Of a stretch of DNA of 36,380 bases, positions 1 to 8,255 are shown one piece after another; position 1 is the stretch's first letter, and each line of letters opens with the position of its first letter. This DNA comes from Psychromonas sp. Its GTDB lineage: Bacteria > Pseudomonadota > Gammaproteobacteria > Enterobacterales > Psychromonadaceae. The position numbers were made by a program, and so were the translations under genes. The notes under the pieces are model-generated. The model ran no database searches and had not been told where the DNA came from. It was given only the letters and a program-made list of their open reading frames with translations. The stretch covers positions 1-36,380 of the forward strand of contig JAOFNL010000003.1 of NCBI GenBank assembly GCA_028041985.1. The letters run 5' to 3'.

Positions 1-20
1 GGTATTTTATTTTAACTAGA

Positions 21-46
21 TACAATAAAAATGTAATTTTATTACA
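21..46 (+). promoter_or_regulatory. possible ppc -10 element and operator-like palindrome
   Basis: A TACAAT hexamer at 21-26 could be a -10 box; its -35 would fall at or beyond the window edge. Just downstream, at 32-46, lies a perfect inverted repeat, TGTAAT-TTT-ATTACA, placed where a repressor would block initiation. It does not match the ArgR box (TGAAT-N4-ATTCA) because the spacer is odd and the arms differ. No regulator is assigned. A ribosome binding site (GAGGAAG) follows about 6 bases before the ppc start. Confidence 0.3.
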
Positions 47-63
47 GAAAATGAGGAAGTATA

Positions 64-2706
64 ATGACAGAACAATATGCAAACCTACGTGGTAATGTTG
101 GCCTACTAGGGCAACTTCTCGGTAAGAGTATTAGCGACCATCTTGGTGAATCCTTCCTTGAAAAAATTGAAAATATTCGCACACTTTCTAAATCATCACG
201 AGCAGGTAATGATAAAGATGGAGAGCGTTTAATTGAAGTACTATCAAACTTAAGTGATGATGAACTATTGCCCGTTGCACGTGCATTTACACACTTTCTA
301 AACCTTGCCAATATAGCAGAACAATTCCATGGTATTTCTCGCCATTGTGATAGTAGTGAATGCGCGCCTGAGCCAATCAATCAGTTAATAACAAAATTAA
401 AAAACTCTGATGTGTCAGAAGAAGAAATGCAAAAAGCAATTTCTGAATTAAAAATGGATATGGTACTGACCGCACATCCAACAGAGGTAACACGTCGTAG
501 TCTTATTCATAAGCATGCAGCCATAAACGAATGTTTAAGCTATTTAGAACTGACTGATATTTCAGACAAAGAACGTGACCAACTATTAATTCGTCTTGAG
601 CAATTAATCACGCAAGCTTGGCATACTAATGATATCCGCAAAAATCGCCCAACGCCTGTTGATGAAGCAAAATGGGGTTTTGCAGTTATTGAGAACAGCT
701 TATGGGAAGCCGTTCCTCAATACCTTCGTGAATTAGACAAAACGTTAAAAGATGGCTTAGGTATGGCTTTGCCTGTTGATGCTTCGCCTATTAAATTCAC
801 ATCATGGATGGGTGGAGACCGTGATGGTAATCCATTTGTAACAGCAAAAGTAACGCAAGAAGTTTTAATTACCAGTCGCTGGGTTGCGATTAGTTTATAT
901 CTAGAAGATATTCAAGATTTAACAAAAGAGCTATCTATGGCTAACTGCGACCCAGCATTGCGCGCGGTCGTCGGTGAAGAAGCAGATGAACCATATCGTG
1001 TTATTTTACGTAAGTTACGTTCCGAGTTAAAAGAAACGCTGACAGCATTAAGTGCAACGATTCAACACCATGACACAACTGCAAAAGATATTATTACTAC
1101 CACTAAACAACTTAAAGAACCGTTAGAAATTTGTTATCGCTCACTTATCAACATGGGTATGCATTCAATAGCAAACGGCTTAATTTTAGATGTTTTACGT
1201 CGAGTAAATTGTTTTGGTGTCAACCTAGTTAAATTAGATATTCGTCAAGATGGTGAACGCCATGGTGATGCTATTGCTGAATTAACACGCTATTTAGGTA
1301 TTGGCGATTACAATGCTTGGAATGAAGAAGATAAGCAAACTTTCTTATTGCAAGAATTAAACAGTAAACGCCCCCTTATTCCTGCAAACTGGGAACCTTC
1401 TGCTGACGTTCAGGAAGTGATAGATACTTGCCGAGTTGTTGCGCAAACAGATCCTGAAGCATTAGGTATATACATCATTTCAATGGCTCGCCAAGCTTCT
1501 GATGTATTAGCGGTACAACTGTTATTAAGAGAAGTAGGTTGCCCATTCCGCATCCCTGTTGCTCCATTATTCGAAACATTAGATGACTTGAATAATGCAG
1601 CTGATGTTATGCAACGTTTATACGCTGTTGATTGGTACCGAGGATATATCGCTGGTGAACAACATGTGATGATTGGTTATTCTGACTCAGCTAAAGATGC
1701 AGGTGTAATGGCAGCTAACTGGGCTCAATACACATCTCAAGAAGCATTGATTAAAATCAGTGAAGAAAATGATATTCAATTAGTCTTATTCCATGGACGT
1801 GGCGGTACAATTGGACGTGGCGGTGCACCAGCACAACAAGCACTATTGTCACAACCTCCAGGTTCATTAAAAGGCGGACTACGTGTAACTGAACAAGGCG
1901 AAATGATCCGCTTTAAATTTGGCTTACCAAAAGTAGCAATACAAAGCTTAAACATTTATACCGCTGCTATTTTAGAAGCGAACTTACTGCCGCCTCCAGC
2001 TCCAAAACAAGAATGGCGCGATTTAATGGATCAGTTTGCAGAGCAGTCTTGTAAAGAATATCGTCATTTCATTCGTGAAGAAGCTGACTTTGTTCCTTAC
2101 TTCCGCAGTGTAACGCCTGAACTAGAACTTGGTAAATTAGCATTAGGTAGTCGCCCAGCTAAACGTAAACCAAATGGCGGCGTTGAAAGTTTACGTGCGA
2201 TTCCTTGGATTTTTGCTTGGAGCCAAAACCGTTTAATGCTTCCTGCATGGTTGGGTGCGGGTTCATCGTTAAAAACATTATTAGATGAAGGTAAAAAAGA
2301 TCTATTACAAGAAATGTATGTAAGCTGGCCTTTCTTCCACACTCGTTTAGAAATGTTTGAAATGGTATTTATGAAGGCAGATGAAGGACTAACTAAATTC
2401 TATGAAGAACGCTTAGTACCAGAATCGCTATGGCCATTAGGTCAGCGCCTACGTGATAACCTTAAGTTAACACGTGAAAAAGTATTAGAAACAATACCTG
2501 ACCACCAGTTAATGCAAGAAAACCCGTGGATTAAAGAGTCAATAAAACTACGTAACCCGTATGTTGACCCACTAAATATGTTACAAGCTGAGTTATTGTC
2601 ACGTTCACGTGAGAATGAAAAGAACGAAACAATTAACCATGATGTAGACCAAGCATTAATGGTAACCATCGCAGGTATTGCTGCAGGTTTACGTAATACC
2701 GGCTAA
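64..2706 (+). CDS. ppc: phosphoenolpyruvate carboxylase
   Basis: This cytosolic enzyme makes oxaloacetate from phosphoenolpyruvate and bicarbonate and so refills the TCA cycle. The 880-residue length is close to the E. coli enzyme (883). The catalytic histidine sits in the [10 protein letters not shown] motif at residue 138, the same number as in E. coli. Other family signatures are [11 protein letters not shown] near residue 246, the glycine loop [14 protein letters not shown] near residue 577, GSRPAKR near 696 and the C-terminal RNTG. The ATG is preceded by a strong GAGGAAG ribosome binding site. It is followed directly by its own terminator, so it appears to be monocistronic from this side. 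The gene complete and undamaged; the assignment is secure. Confidence 0.98.
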   Translation: MTEQYANLRGNVGLLGQLLGKSISDHLGESFLEKIENIRTLSKSSRAGNDKDGERLIEVLSNLSDDELLPVARAFTHFLNLANIAEQFHGISRHCDSSECAPEPINQLITKLKNSDVSEEEMQKAISELKMDMVLTAHPTEVTRRSLIHKHAAINECLSYLELTDISDKERDQLLIRLEQLITQAWHTNDIRKNRPTPVDEAKWGFAVIENSLWEAVPQYLRELDKTLKDGLGMALPVDASPIKFTSWMGGDRDGNPFVTAKVTQEVLITSRWVAISLYLEDIQDLTKELSMANCDPALRAVVGEEADEPYRVILRKLRSELKETLTALSATIQHHDTTAKDIITTTKQLKEPLEICYRSLINMGMHSIANGLILDVLRRVNCFGVNLVKLDIRQDGERHGDAIAELTRYLGIGDYNAWNEEDKQTFLLQELNSKRPLIPANWEPSADVQEVIDTCRVVAQTDPEALGIYIISMARQASDVLAVQLLLREVGCPFRIPVAPLFETLDDLNNAADVMQRLYAVDWYRGYIAGEQHVMIGYSDSAKDAGVMAANWAQYTSQEALIKISEENDIQLVLFHGRGGTIGRGGAPAQQALLSQPPGSLKGGLRVTEQGEMIRFKFGLPKVAIQSLNIYTAAILEANLLPPPAPKQEWRDLMDQFAEQSCKEYRHFIREEADFVPYFRSVTPELELGKLALGSRPAKRKPNGGVESLRAIPWIFAWSQNRLMLPAWLGAGSSLKTLLDEGKKDLLQEMYVSWPFFHTRLEMFEMVFMKADEGLTKFYEERLVPESLWPLGQRLRDNLKLTREKVLETIPDHQLMQENPWIKESIKLRNPYVDPLNMLQAELLSRSRENEKNETINHDVDQALMVTIAGIAAGLRNTG

Positions 2707-2747
2707 GTAGATTGATAGGCTTTTATTAAATTAAAGTATCAATGAAG

Positions 2748-2790
2748 AAAACGCCCTTTTGATTTTATATCAAAGGGGTGTTTTTATTTT
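2748..2790 (+). terminator. intrinsic terminator of ppc
   Basis: A 15-bp stem (2748-2762 with 2770-2784, including two G-U pairs) has a 7-base loop and runs into a T-rich tract. It begins 41 bases after the ppc stop codon. Confidence 0.85.
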
Positions 2791-2949
2791 TGATGGTATT
2801 AAACTTCAATCACAATTCAGAGCAACCTCATCTAAAGAAGTCCAAGTCCCTTTTTCATCAGCATGTAAGCAGTCTTTATTCTGGTCTCAGAAACCCTGAA
2901 TATGTTACCATCCAGTTTTTATTCTCTATGACAACGCTTGGAAAATGTA

Positions 2950-3192
2950 ATGAAAGATAACCTAGCAACTCAACAACTCGATGCACTTGGATTACGTTGC
3001 CCAGAACCTGTTATGGTTATAAGAAAAGCAGTACGTAAATTAGAATCTGGAGATTTATTAGAGATAATTGCAGATGATCCTGCCACCACTCGTGACATTC
3101 CGAGTTTTTGCCGTTTTATGGATCATGAATTAGTAGAAGCACAGATTGAGTCGACCCCTTATCGATACATCATCAAAAAGGGATCTAGATAG
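2950..3192 (+). CDS. tusA: sulfur carrier protein TusA (SirA-like)
   Basis: TusA accepts persulfide sulfur from the cysteine desulfurase IscS and passes it to TusBCD-TusE for 2-thiouridine modification of tRNA. The 80-residue product carries the family signature [11 protein letters not shown] with the sulfur-accepting cysteine near residue 17, followed by the conserved [11 protein letters not shown] and FCRFM segments. I chose the ATG at 2950. A TTG 12 bases upstream is also in frame, but it has no ribosome binding site, while the ATG has a weak GGAAA and gives the usual length of about 81. The gene stands alone between the ppc terminator and a tandem repeat array. No sulfur-relay partner genes are in the window. 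Confidence 0.93.
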   Translation: MKDNLATQQLDALGLRCPEPVMVIRKAVRKLESGDLLEIIADDPATTRDIPSFCRFMDHELVEAQIESTPYRYIIKKGSR

Positions 3193-3213
3193 TATTACAT
3201 GACTATTGGGACA

Positions 3214-3432
3214 CAGGATTCATCGTATTAACTTTGATTGAGACAGAAGCAATAAGAGTGTTCTTAATTTATATCGAGGCACAGAATTCATCGTATTAAC
3301 TTTGATTGAGACAGGAGCAATAAAAGTGGTCTTAATCTCTATCGGGGCGCAGGATTCATCGTATTAACTTTGATTGAGACAGGAGCAATAAAAGTGGTCT
3401 TAATCTCTATCGGGGCGCAGGATTCATCCTGC
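3214..3432. repeat. 68-bp tandem repeat, three copies plus a partial fourth
   Basis: Three head-to-tail units start at 3214, 3282 and 3350, each exactly 68 bp. A truncated fourth begins at 3418. Units 2 and 3 differ at one base; unit 1 differs from unit 3 at about seven. Each unit opens with CAGGATTCATC. In the last partial copy this continues into a perfect inverted repeat, GCAGGA-TTCA-TCCTGC (3417-3432), whose second arm is replaced in the complete units. There are no spacers, so this is not a CRISPR array. The region lies between tusA and the convergent galE and has no convincing ORF. Confidence 0.9.
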
Positions 3433-3461
3433 ATATTTTGATTTAAGAAAAAACGACAACT

Positions 3462-3490
3462 GTAATGAGAATGAATCCCCCCCTCATTAC
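3462..3490. other. inverted repeat with C-rich loop
   Basis: Perfect 8-base arms GTAATGAG (3462-3469) and CTCATTAC (3483-3490) enclose a 13-base loop ending in a run of C. It sits between the 68-bp array and the galE terminator. There is no T-tract on either side, so it is not an obvious intrinsic terminator. Function unknown. Confidence 0.5.
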
Positions 3491-3513
3491 CATCAGGTGA
3501 CTTAAAGCCCCTC

Positions 3514-3541
3514 AAAAAATAGAAACTCGCTTAGCGATTTT
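3514..3541 (-). terminator. intrinsic terminator of galE
   Basis: On the minus strand a short hairpin (3522-3541, 8-bp stem with one mismatch, TAA loop) overlaps the galE stop codon and is followed by a run of six T (3514-3519 on the complementary strand). This fits a compact intrinsic terminator. Confidence 0.6.
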
Positions 3542-4553
3542 ATTTATAACCATTCGGATTATTAGACTGCCAACGCCAAGTATCTTGCATCATCTCATCT
3601 AAACCACGCTCAGCTTGCCAATCTAGTTCAGCTAAAGCTTTTTCTGGTGCTGCATAACAAGCTGCAATATCGCCTTCACGACGAGGAGAAACGTTATAAG
3701 GAATATCCTTACCGCTAGCTAACTCAAATGCTTTAATCATATCAAATACAGAATAACCATTACCTGTACCCAAATTATAAATAAACACACCTTTATCATC
3801 TTTAATACGATTCAACGCTTTTAAATGCCCTAGCGCTAAATCAACAACATGTATATAGTCACGCACACCTGTACCGTCGGGCGTATCATAATCATTACCA
3901 AAAACTGCTAACGCTTTTAATTTTCCCACACTGACTTGTGCAATATAAGGCAACAAGTTATTTGGAATGCCATTAGGATCTTCACCAATTAAACCTGATA
4001 AATGTGCTCCAACCGGATTAAAGTATCGTAAAATTACAAACGCCCAACGTGGATCAGATTTGGCAACATCTGCCAACACCATCTCAACCATTAATTTAGA
4101 CGTACCATAAGGGTTCGTTGTGCCACCAACAGTAAAGCTCTCTCGAATAGGCAAAGAAGCTGGATCGCCATATACTGTTGCAGAAGAGCTAAATACCAGT
4201 TTAAATACACCCGCATCTTTCATCGCATCTAACAATGTTAACGTACCTTGAACATTGTTCTGATAATAAGCGATCGGATTAGCAACAGATTCACCCACTG
4301 CTTTTAAACCAGCAAAATGGATAACTGAATCAACATCATGTTTAGCAAAAATAGAGGCTAAAAAAGCTTTATCTAAAATATCGCCTTGATAGAAAAGCGC
4401 TTCTTTACCCGTTATCTGTTTAACGCGGTCTAAAGAAACTTGAGATGAGTTACATAAATTATCAACAATAATCACTTGCTGATCGACTTCCAATAACTCC
4501 ACCACAGTGTGTGAACCAATATAACCAGCACCACCAGTTACTAAAATTGTCAT
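3540..4553 (-). CDS. galE: UDP-glucose 4-epimerase
   Basis: GalE interconverts UDP-galactose and UDP-glucose with a tightly bound NAD. It serves galactose use (Leloir pathway) and supplies sugar for surface polysaccharide. At 337 residues it matches the family. The N-terminal Rossmann motif GGAGYIGSH is at residues 7-15. The short-chain dehydrogenase catalytic set is complete: Ser in SSSATVYG near 124, Tyr149 and Lys153 in NPYGTSK. The ATG has a GAGAAA ribosome binding site. There are no galT, galK or galM genes beside it, which points more to a housekeeping or cell-surface role than to a galactose operon. A TATAAT hexamer lies upstream at 4586-4591. Confidence 0.97.
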   Translation of the reverse strand: MTILVTGGAGYIGSHTVVELLEVDQQVIIVDNLCNSSQVSLDRVKQITGKEALFYQGDILDKAFLASIFAKHDVDSVIHFAGLKAVGESVANPIAYYQNNVQGTLTLLDAMKDAGVFKLVFSSSATVYGDPASLPIRESFTVGGTTNPYGTSKLMVEMVLADVAKSDPRWAFVILRYFNPVGAHLSGLIGEDPNGIPNNLLPYIAQVSVGKLKALAVFGNDYDTPDGTGVRDYIHVVDLALGHLKALNRIKDDKGVFIYNLGTGNGYSVFDMIKAFELASGKDIPYNVSPRREGDIAACYAAPEKALAELDWQAERGLDEMMQDTWRWQSNNPNGYK

Positions 4554-4585
4554 AATTTTCTCAGTATATTGATATAATAATAGGC

Positions 4586-4591
4586 ATTATA
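4586..4591 (-). promoter_or_regulatory. possible -10 element for galE
   Basis: A perfect TATAAT reads on the minus strand about 33 bases upstream of the galE start. No good -35 hexamer stands at 16-18 bases, so this is only a candidate. Confidence 0.3.
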
Positions 4592-4625
4592 TTAACATCA
4601 ACGATACAGTTATTCGATACTAGAA

Positions 4626-4639
4626 GCACATCCATGTGC
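4626..4639. other. inverted repeat downstream of comEA-like gene
   Basis: A perfect 14-bp inverted repeat, GCACAT-CC-ATGTGC, lies just after the stop codon of the comEA-like gene and upstream of galE, which is read in the same direction. No T-tract follows, so it could be a weak terminator, a protein-binding site in the galE leader region, or neither. Confidence 0.35.
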
Positions 4640-4653
4640 ATTTGTATAAAGGG

Positions 4654-4959
4654 TTATAAACTCAAGTAAGGCATTATTTTAGTTAAAGTACTTTCCCCTA
4701 TGCCTTTCACATTGACGAGATCATTTAAATCAGTGAAGTTTCCATTTAATGTTCGGTAATCAATGATCGCTTGAGCTTTTTTAGCACCGATTCCTTTTAT
4801 CGATGATAAAAGATCAAGATCTGCACTATTTACATTCACTTTTCCCATAGCGGGGATTTCTGAAGTAGGCATATCGGCAGCGAAAATAGGTTGAAAACCA
4901 ATAGGCAAGAATAATAATGATGTAACTAAGATTAAACGGTGTGTTAATTTATTCATCAT
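4654..4959 (-). CDS. secreted helix-hairpin-helix DNA-binding protein, ComEA family
   Basis: A 101-residue protein with an N-terminal signal peptide (hydrophobic core about residues 9-24, likely cleavage after IFA) and a mature domain of about 70 residues. The mature part contains two helix-hairpin-helix motifs, LSSIKGIGAKKAQAIIDYR and LVNVKGIGESTLTKI, preceded by KVNVNSADLDLL, typical of single-domain ComEA proteins. In competent bacteria ComEA binds incoming double-stranded DNA in the periplasm and ratchets it inward. Many marine gammaproteobacteria carry such a gene apart from other competence genes, as here. Two adjacent ATG codons follow an AGGA site; either may be the start. The family is clear; a role in uptake is inferred. 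Confidence 0.85.
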   Translation of the reverse strand: MMNKLTHRLILVTSLLFLPIGFQPIFAADMPTSEIPAMGKVNVNSADLDLLSSIKGIGAKKAQAIIDYRTLNGNFTDLNDLVNVKGIGESTLTKIMPYLSL

Positions 4960-5137
4960 GCTTTTCCTTTTTTATTAAAGTGGATCTTTAATTTAGTTCT
5001 CCTTGCAGTTAAATCAACAAAACATCATAAATTAATTTTATACTACAACTTTTAAAATTTTTAGTCCTATTATTTTATTCGATTCAATTTCACATATCCG
5101 TTATGCTAAGAAACTGAATTTTAGAAGGATTATTACG

Positions 5138-5971
5138 ATGGTATTGTATCAGTTTGAAAATTTACGAATGGCTCGGGCATTTTCTGACTATTTAACTAGC
5201 CAACAGATTAATAACGTTATTGAACGTAGTGAATTTCACCATCAAATAGTGATTCAAGATCAATCACAATACTCACAAGCAACATCAGAACTAGCTGAAT
5301 TTTTGGCGAATCCAAACCAAAGCAAGTACTTATCTGCTAGTTGGGAATCAGGACATATTGAGCCTGAATCATCACAGCTCGCTTATACCAATGAAAACCT
5401 ATTCGCTAATTTCAAGCAACATGGAGGGTTAATCACACACAGCATCTTTATTATTTGTTTAGTTTTTTACGGACTTTCTGCATTGGGGTTGTTTAATCCT
5501 ATTAGCTCTTTTTTAGCTTTTTTCACTCACCAACCATTTGATTATCTGCAAAGTTGGCGATTCATTACCCCTGCTTTTCTACACTTTAGTCTTTTACATA
5601 TCGTATTTAATCTATTGTGGTGGTGGCAATTAGGTGGATTAGTTGAAAACCAGCAAGGAAAGCAACGCTTAATTCTATTGTTTACCTTTTCAGCGATTGC
5701 TTCTAACCTAGCTCAGTATTTTTTTGTAGGCCCCTATTTCGGTGGCTTAAGTGGTGTCGTTTATGGACTAGTGGGTTATTGCTGGTTATATGGATTACTT
5801 AACAAACAGAGTAGAGTGCAACTACCACACGGCATGTTTGTATTTTTATTAGGTTGGTTAGTATTAGGATTTGTAGACTTACTACCCGCTAATGTTGCAA
5901 ATTATGCTCATCTTGTTGGTCTTTTAGCGGGCTTAATTTTAGCGGGTGTCTGTAGTAAGTTAAAAATTTAA
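5138..5971 (+). CDS. glpG: rhomboid intramembrane serine protease GlpG
   Basis: GlpG cleaves membrane proteins within the bilayer. The 277-residue product has the E. coli GlpG layout: a soluble N-terminal cytoplasmic domain (about residues 1-90), then six transmembrane helices. The catalytic Ser205 is in GGLSGVVYG and the catalytic His258 in ANYAHLVG. The HxxxN-type element FSLLHIVFNLLWWWQLG sits in helix 2. It has an AGAAGGA ribosome binding site. In E. coli glpG is beside glpE and glpR; here it stands alone, divergent from the comEA-like gene and convergent with the FliL-like gene. Its stop codon lies inside a perfect 24-bp palindrome. Confidence 0.95.
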   Translation: MVLYQFENLRMARAFSDYLTSQQINNVIERSEFHHQIVIQDQSQYSQATSELAEFLANPNQSKYLSASWESGHIEPESSQLAYTNENLFANFKQHGGLITHSIFIICLVFYGLSALGLFNPISSFLAFFTHQPFDYLQSWRFITPAFLHFSLLHIVFNLLWWWQLGGLVENQQGKQRLILLFTFSAIASNLAQYFFVGPYFGGLSGVVYGLVGYCWLYGLLNKQSRVQLPHGMFVFLLGWLVLGFVDLLPANVANYAHLVGLLAGLILAGVCSKLKI

Positions 5972-5981
5972 ATTTTTAACT
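5958..5981. terminator. 24-bp perfect AT-rich palindrome spanning the glpG stop; possible bidirectional terminator
   Basis: The sequence from 5958 to 5981 is its own reverse complement, with arms starting AGTTAAAAATTT and centred between 5969 and 5970. It contains the last bases and stop codon of glpG, and the convergent FliL-like gene stops 7 bases away. On either strand the second arm is rich in T. The stem has only two G-C pairs, so termination would be weak. Confidence 0.4.
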
Positions 5982-5988
5982 ACCAGCT

Positions 5989-6405
5989 TTACTGATAAAG
6001 ATATTTAGTGAAGTGTAAATCTTTGACGGGTCTGTGTCCTACAACTTCAAAGAGCACTTCATTGACTTCACTTAAACAGCGTTGCCTAATAGCTTCTCGA
6101 TCAGCCATAGTTTTAATTTGCTGTTCATTTTGTTCCCCGAAAATAGTAATAATACGATCACGTATTAATGGATCATGTATTTCTATTTCTTCATAATCAC
6201 TACTAGATTTCACCATTAAATCCACACTGACTCTAACATAGCCGATATTTTTACCTGGTTTTATATAATTGGTAATGATATCTGGCTCTAATTGAAAATA
6301 TTGATAATCAACTGCCGCAGCCTGACTTTCTCCTTCCGCCGCCGCAAAACTGATTGGTGAAAATAGCGCGTAATAAAGTACACAACATAGCGCTTTTTTA
6401 AACAT
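5989..6405 (-). CDS. secreted FliL-like protein
   Basis: A 138-residue protein with a signal peptide (residues 1 to about 21, ISFA before AAEG). Its mature region matches the FliL domain: a beta segment with YFQLEPDIITNYIK, then GYVRVSVDLMVKS, IEIHDPLIRDRIITIFGEQ, and a C-terminal VNEVLFEVVGHRPVKDLHFTKYLYQ. Classical FliL is anchored by an N-terminal helix next to the flagellar stator. This one appears to be cleaved and free in the periplasm, and it is not in a flagellar cluster. It is divergent from ubiC with a 115-base gap and has an AAAGGA ribosome binding site. The fold assignment is fairly safe; its function is unknown and a stator role should not be assumed. Confidence 0.75.
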   Translation of the reverse strand: MFKKALCCVLYYALFSPISFAAAEGESQAAAVDYQYFQLEPDIITNYIKPGKNIGYVRVSVDLMVKSSSDYEEIEIHDPLIRDRIITIFGEQNEQQIKTMADREAIRQRCLSEVNEVLFEVVGHRPVKDLHFTKYLYQ

Positions 6406-6520
6406 AATTAATTCCTTTGACGAAAATATTGATATTTTTGAATGATATAATAACTCAATAGTGTATTGTTTGCTTGTTAGAAATAGATAAAATCACTTCG
6501 TTTTTTATTCAAAGGTTTGT

Positions 6521-7081
6521 ATGTTTAATCAGTTACTTAACATTGCAGCATCAACTGTGTGGCAAAAGAATATAACAACTCAAAAATGTACTCACACAAT
6601 GCTATCTTGGCTATTAGATGAAAGTTCATTAACTAATAAATTAGAGTCTCAATGTAAAATATTTAACGTTGACGTTAAACAGCAAGTAACCACCAATAAT
6701 ACCGATTCACCTCTTTCACAATATTTCCCTTTTCCAGAAAAAATACTAGTACGAGAAGTCCTTTTATACTGTGATGGAGTCCCCACTGTTTTTGCTCAAA
6801 CTGAAATACCTTATAGTACATTGTCAGATACCCAAGAAAAGTTAGCAGAACTTGGCAGTGTATCTCTAGGCAAAGTATTATTTGAAAACAAAACATTACA
6901 ACGCGGCCCCATTGAAATAGCCGAGTTCATGACCTCATCTGGCATGCATCAATTTAGTGAGTCATTACAGCAACCTTGCCACCATTCATTATGGGCTAGG
7001 CGATCACTTTTTTATATTGAAAATAAGCCGTTATTAGTCAGTGAAGTATTTTTGCCTGCCTCAGGAATTTACAAATCATGA
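6521..7081 (+). CDS. ubiC: chorismate--pyruvate lyase
   Basis: UbiC removes pyruvate from chorismate to give 4-hydroxybenzoate, the first committed step of ubiquinone synthesis. The 186-residue product shows the family features [42 protein letters not shown] and the C-terminal [12 protein letters not shown]. It is somewhat longer than the 165-residue E. coli enzyme, mostly in the N-terminal third. The start has an AAAGG site. Its TGA overlaps the ATG of ubiA in an ATGA junction, so the two are translationally coupled and their products act in sequence. Confidence 0.93.
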   Translation: MFNQLLNIAASTVWQKNITTQKCTHTMLSWLLDESSLTNKLESQCKIFNVDVKQQVTTNNTDSPLSQYFPFPEKILVREVLLYCDGVPTVFAQTEIPYSTLSDTQEKLAELGSVSLGKVLFENKTLQRGPIEIAEFMTSSGMHQFSESLQQPCHHSLWARRSLFYIENKPLLVSEVFLPASGIYKS

Positions 7082-7944
7082 GTTACTTAACCCAAAGTAA
7101 ACGCCAAGCTTTATTAGAATTGATGCGTGTAGATAAACCGATCGGTACACTCTTGCTTTTATGGCCAACATTATGGGCATTATGGGTTGCCGCTAAAGGT
7201 TTTCCAAGTATTAGCGTATTGATCGTTTTCTGTTTAGGTGTATTTTTCATGCGCAGTGCAGGTTGTGTAATTAATGATTTTGCGGACAGAAAAGTAGATG
7301 GGTTTGTAACTCGTACAAAAAATCGGCCTTTACCTTCTGGTAGAGCCACCAGCAAAGAAGCGATTATCTTATTTTTAAGCCTAGCGTTATGTTCTTTTTT
7401 ATTAGTACTCACGCAAAATAAGTTAACCATTCAACTTTCATTTATTGGTTTATTACTCGCATTTATGTACCCATTTATGAAACGCTTTACTCATTTACCA
7501 CAATTTGTTCTAGGCGTAGCATTCAGTTGGTCTATTCCAATGGCTTATGCAGCTCAAGCTAATATGCTATCCACTACTGTTTGGCTATTATTTCTGGCTA
7601 ACATCACTTGGACAGTTGCCTATGACACAATGTATGCAATGGTGGATAAAGAAGATGATTTGAAAATTGGTATTAAATCTACCGCTATTTTGTTTGGTAA
7701 ACATGACAAACTAACCATTGGATTATTACAACTAACCACTATCACTCTTCTCATAGGAGTTGGTTTGTTAGAGCAATTATCGTGGATTTATTATCTTGCT
7801 TTGATTGTGGCAGGTCTATTATTTTTACTACAACAAAAACAAATTCAAGAGAGAGATAAAAAGGCGTGTTTTAAAGCATTTTTAGATAACAACTATGTAG
7901 GATTAGTTGTTTTTATTGGTTTCTTTTTAGCGTACCTTTTCTAA
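7078..7944 (+). CDS. ubiA: 4-hydroxybenzoate octaprenyltransferase
   Basis: This integral membrane prenyltransferase attaches the polyprenyl chain to 4-hydroxybenzoate made by UbiC. The 288-residue protein has the two Asp-rich magnesium-diphosphate sites of the UbiA superfamily: NDFADRKVD (Asp67, Asp70, Asp74) followed by [10 protein letters not shown], and [13 protein letters not shown] (Asp183 to Asp194). About eight or nine hydrophobic helices are visible. The N-terminal [21 protein letters not shown] is typical of bacterial UbiA. It overlaps ubiC by 4 bases. Downstream comes the 118-bp repeat rather than plsB or another ubi gene. Confidence 0.97.
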   Translation: MSYLTQSKRQALLELMRVDKPIGTLLLLWPTLWALWVAAKGFPSISVLIVFCLGVFFMRSAGCVINDFADRKVDGFVTRTKNRPLPSGRATSKEAIILFLSLALCSFLLVLTQNKLTIQLSFIGLLLAFMYPFMKRFTHLPQFVLGVAFSWSIPMAYAAQANMLSTTVWLLFLANITWTVAYDTMYAMVDKEDDLKIGIKSTAILFGKHDKLTIGLLQLTTITLLIGVGLLEQLSWIYYLALIVAGLLFLLQQKQIQERDKKACFKAFLDNNYVGLVVFIGFFLAYLF

Positions 7945-7983
7945 TTTCTCCGTAGAATTTTTACTCACTATTAAAATAAGTAA

Positions 7984-8244
7984 GGTGGCTTAAAAGCAAC
8001 GCCCCAAATTCGAGATACCTTTAACTTGGGGTGCACTACTTCTTTTGATTTAGGTAGTCGCTAAAACAATGATGCTAATGGATAAATTTTCCATTAGCAT
8101 CGGTGGCTTAAAAGCCACGCCCCAAGTTCGAGATACCTTTAACTTGGGGTGCACTACTTCTTTTGATTTAGGTAGTCGCTAAAACAATGATGTTAATGGA
8201 TAAATTTTCCATTAACATCGGTGGCTTAAAAGTCACGTCCCAAA
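7984..8244. repeat. structured 118-bp tandem repeat, two copies plus a partial third
   Basis: Units start at 7984 and 8102, both 118 bp, with a truncated third from 8220. They lie between the convergent genes ubiA and the flavoprotein gene. Each unit folds into several hairpins: GTGGCT-TAAA-AGCCAC at the front (perfect in unit 2), CCCCAAGTT paired with AACTTGGGG across a 12-base loop, and a 12-bp stem at the end (8071-8101 and 8189-8219) with loop TAAATTT. The last stem is GATGCTAATGGA/TCCATTAGCATC in unit 1 and GATGTTAATGGA/TCCATTAACATC in unit 2, a compensatory C-G to T-A change. There is no ORF. It resembles an intergenic palindromic element, possibly transcribed; family not identified. 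Confidence 0.9.
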
Positions 8245-8255
8245 ATACAATATAG

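Noticed and set aside
2778-2960. A 60-codon open frame between ppc and tusA
   Set aside because: It starts inside the ppc terminator, has no ribosome binding site or family likeness, and overlaps the tusA start in another frame.
3214-3432. CRISPR array at the 68-bp repeats
   Set aside because: The repeats are directly contiguous, with no unique spacers, and there are no cas genes.
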